64,000 nt of DNA from NCBI GenBank assembly GCA_030998225.1, contig JAPYXD010000742.1, positions 2,542,001 through 2,606,000 of the forward strand. The letters run 5' to 3'. Positions 63,412 to 64,000 of this stretch are shown here, one piece after another. The DNA comes from Diplolepis rosae (taxonomy: Eukaryota; Arthropoda; Insecta; Hymenoptera; Diplolepididae). Position numbers and translations under genes: made by a program. The notes beneath the pieces are model-generated. The model saw only the letters and a program-made list of their open reading frames with translations. It searched no databases and was not told the DNA's origin. Positions within the stretch are counted from its first letter, which is position 1, and every line of letters begins with the position of its first letter.

Positions 63412-64000
63412 GTTGTTATTATTAACTATTGGCCACTTTATAAAAATTCTTATACTCCTAAGAAGTCGCGCATTATCTTGCTACCCTTTTCTGGTCGGAC
63501 TTCGTTCAACTTGCGTAAGCCGCGGCTAGTTTTGTACTTATTTCATTCCTGTAGTCCATCGTACTCGCGCATTTCTGGGCAACATTACTATTAGTCAGAG
63601 TCCGAAGAACTCGCGCATTACTTGGCCGCTTTATTCAGGTCAGAGTCTAAGGAATCTACGTGGTAATTATTATCTATTGGACACTTTATAAAAATTCTTA
63701 TACTCCTAAGAAGTCGCGCATTATCTTGAAATTCTTTTCAGGTCGGACTTCGTTCAACTTGCGTATTACGCGGCTATTTTTGTATTTATATCAGTCCTGA
63801 CGTCCAGTGAACTCGCGCATTACATGGCCAACTTAACTTTAGAATCAGCGTCCGAAGTGCTCGCGCATTACTTGGCCTCTTTATCCAGGTCAGAGTGCAA
63901 GGATTCTACGTGTTAATTATTATTTTTTGGCCACTTTATTAAAAAATTCTTATACTCCTAAGAATTCGCGCACTACTTGGCCATTCTTTTCAGGTCAGAC

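Larger units (their letters stand above)
15573..64000. repeat. 248-bp satellite array, about 195 monomers, continues past window
   Basis: Head-to-tail array with a period of 248 bp: for example the CTACGTG marker recurs at 15,601 and 15,849 and its equivalent CTAAGTG at 16,097. The array begins abruptly with GCTTTATTCAGG, in the middle of subrepeat 4, and is still running at the window end. No transposon, gene or inversion interrupts it; all copies keep one orientation. Monomers vary by base changes, 1-3 bp indels and discrete variant blocks. As 248 is not a multiple of three, the repeated open frames of 62-110 codons change phase from unit to unit and use GTG or TTG starts, so no protein is implied. 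A pericentromeric or centromeric satellite is the likeliest role; this is inferred from size, length and higher-order structure only. Confidence 0.97.

Noticed and set aside
15600..64000. Many repeated plus-strand open frames of 60-110 codons in the satellite
   Set aside because: They start at GTG or TTG rather than ATG, recur because the repeat recurs, and change phase since 248 is not divisible by three; there is no splice or codon evidence for protein.
15573..64000. CRISPR-like array
   Set aside because: The units are contiguous tandem copies with no unique spacers, and the context is eukaryotic.

Overview
The window looks like insect (at least arthropod) nuclear DNA from a heterochromatic, probably pericentromeric, region. 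There are no bacterial-style operons. The evidence for an insect is indirect: decayed errantivirus-like (Ty3/gypsy with env) integrase and Env relics, an R1-type LINE endonuclease fragment, a Tc1/mariner-superfamily transposon tail, exons with GT-AG borders and candidate introns of 61-141 bp, and an arthropod-style TATA/Inr/DPE core promoter. I cannot name the species.

Region 1 (1 to about 13,200) is a transposon graveyard with little host coding sequence. In order it holds: an AT-rich blank stretch; an Env fragment (+ strand) with one in-frame stop; an LTR-like GC-rich block ending in a primer-binding-site-like motif; an R1-like LINE fragment (- strand); a small multi-exon gene or gene relic (- strand, 4.7-5.7 kb) that I do not recognise; a promoter-like segment with two short tandem repeats; a 5'-truncated Tc1/mariner-superfamily transposon ending in its TIR; a 962-bp foldback element with arms of about 320 bp; one convincing host exon (10,433-10,740) resembling the coiled-coil part of CFAP43/CFAP44 axonemal proteins; and a second errantivirus-like relic (integrase then Env, - strand).

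Region 2 (about 13,200 to 15,572) is a first satellite, a roughly 147-bp tandem repeat rich in the motif GCCTAGCG. It is split by a 1.3-kb insertion that carries a plausible 21-codon first exon. Its last copy is turned round, forming a hairpin of two ~88-bp arms whose outer end coincides with the start of the next satellite.

Region 3 (15,573 to the window end) is an uninterrupted tandem array of a 248-bp satellite, about 195 monomers, with no transposon insertion visible. Each monomer is itself five diverged 45-58 bp subrepeats (45+54+46+45+58 = 248). Monomers fall into discrete variant classes, and marker variants recur at 7-, 8- and 15-monomer spacings (about 1.74, 1.98 and 3.72 kb), especially right of about 27 kb. 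That is higher-order repeat structure of the kind known from centromeric satellites. The many 60-110 codon open frames in this array are by-products of the repeat, not genes.

The strongest candidates for something undescribed are the five-part 248-bp satellite with mixed 7/8-mer higher-order units, and the palindromic junction between the two satellite families.
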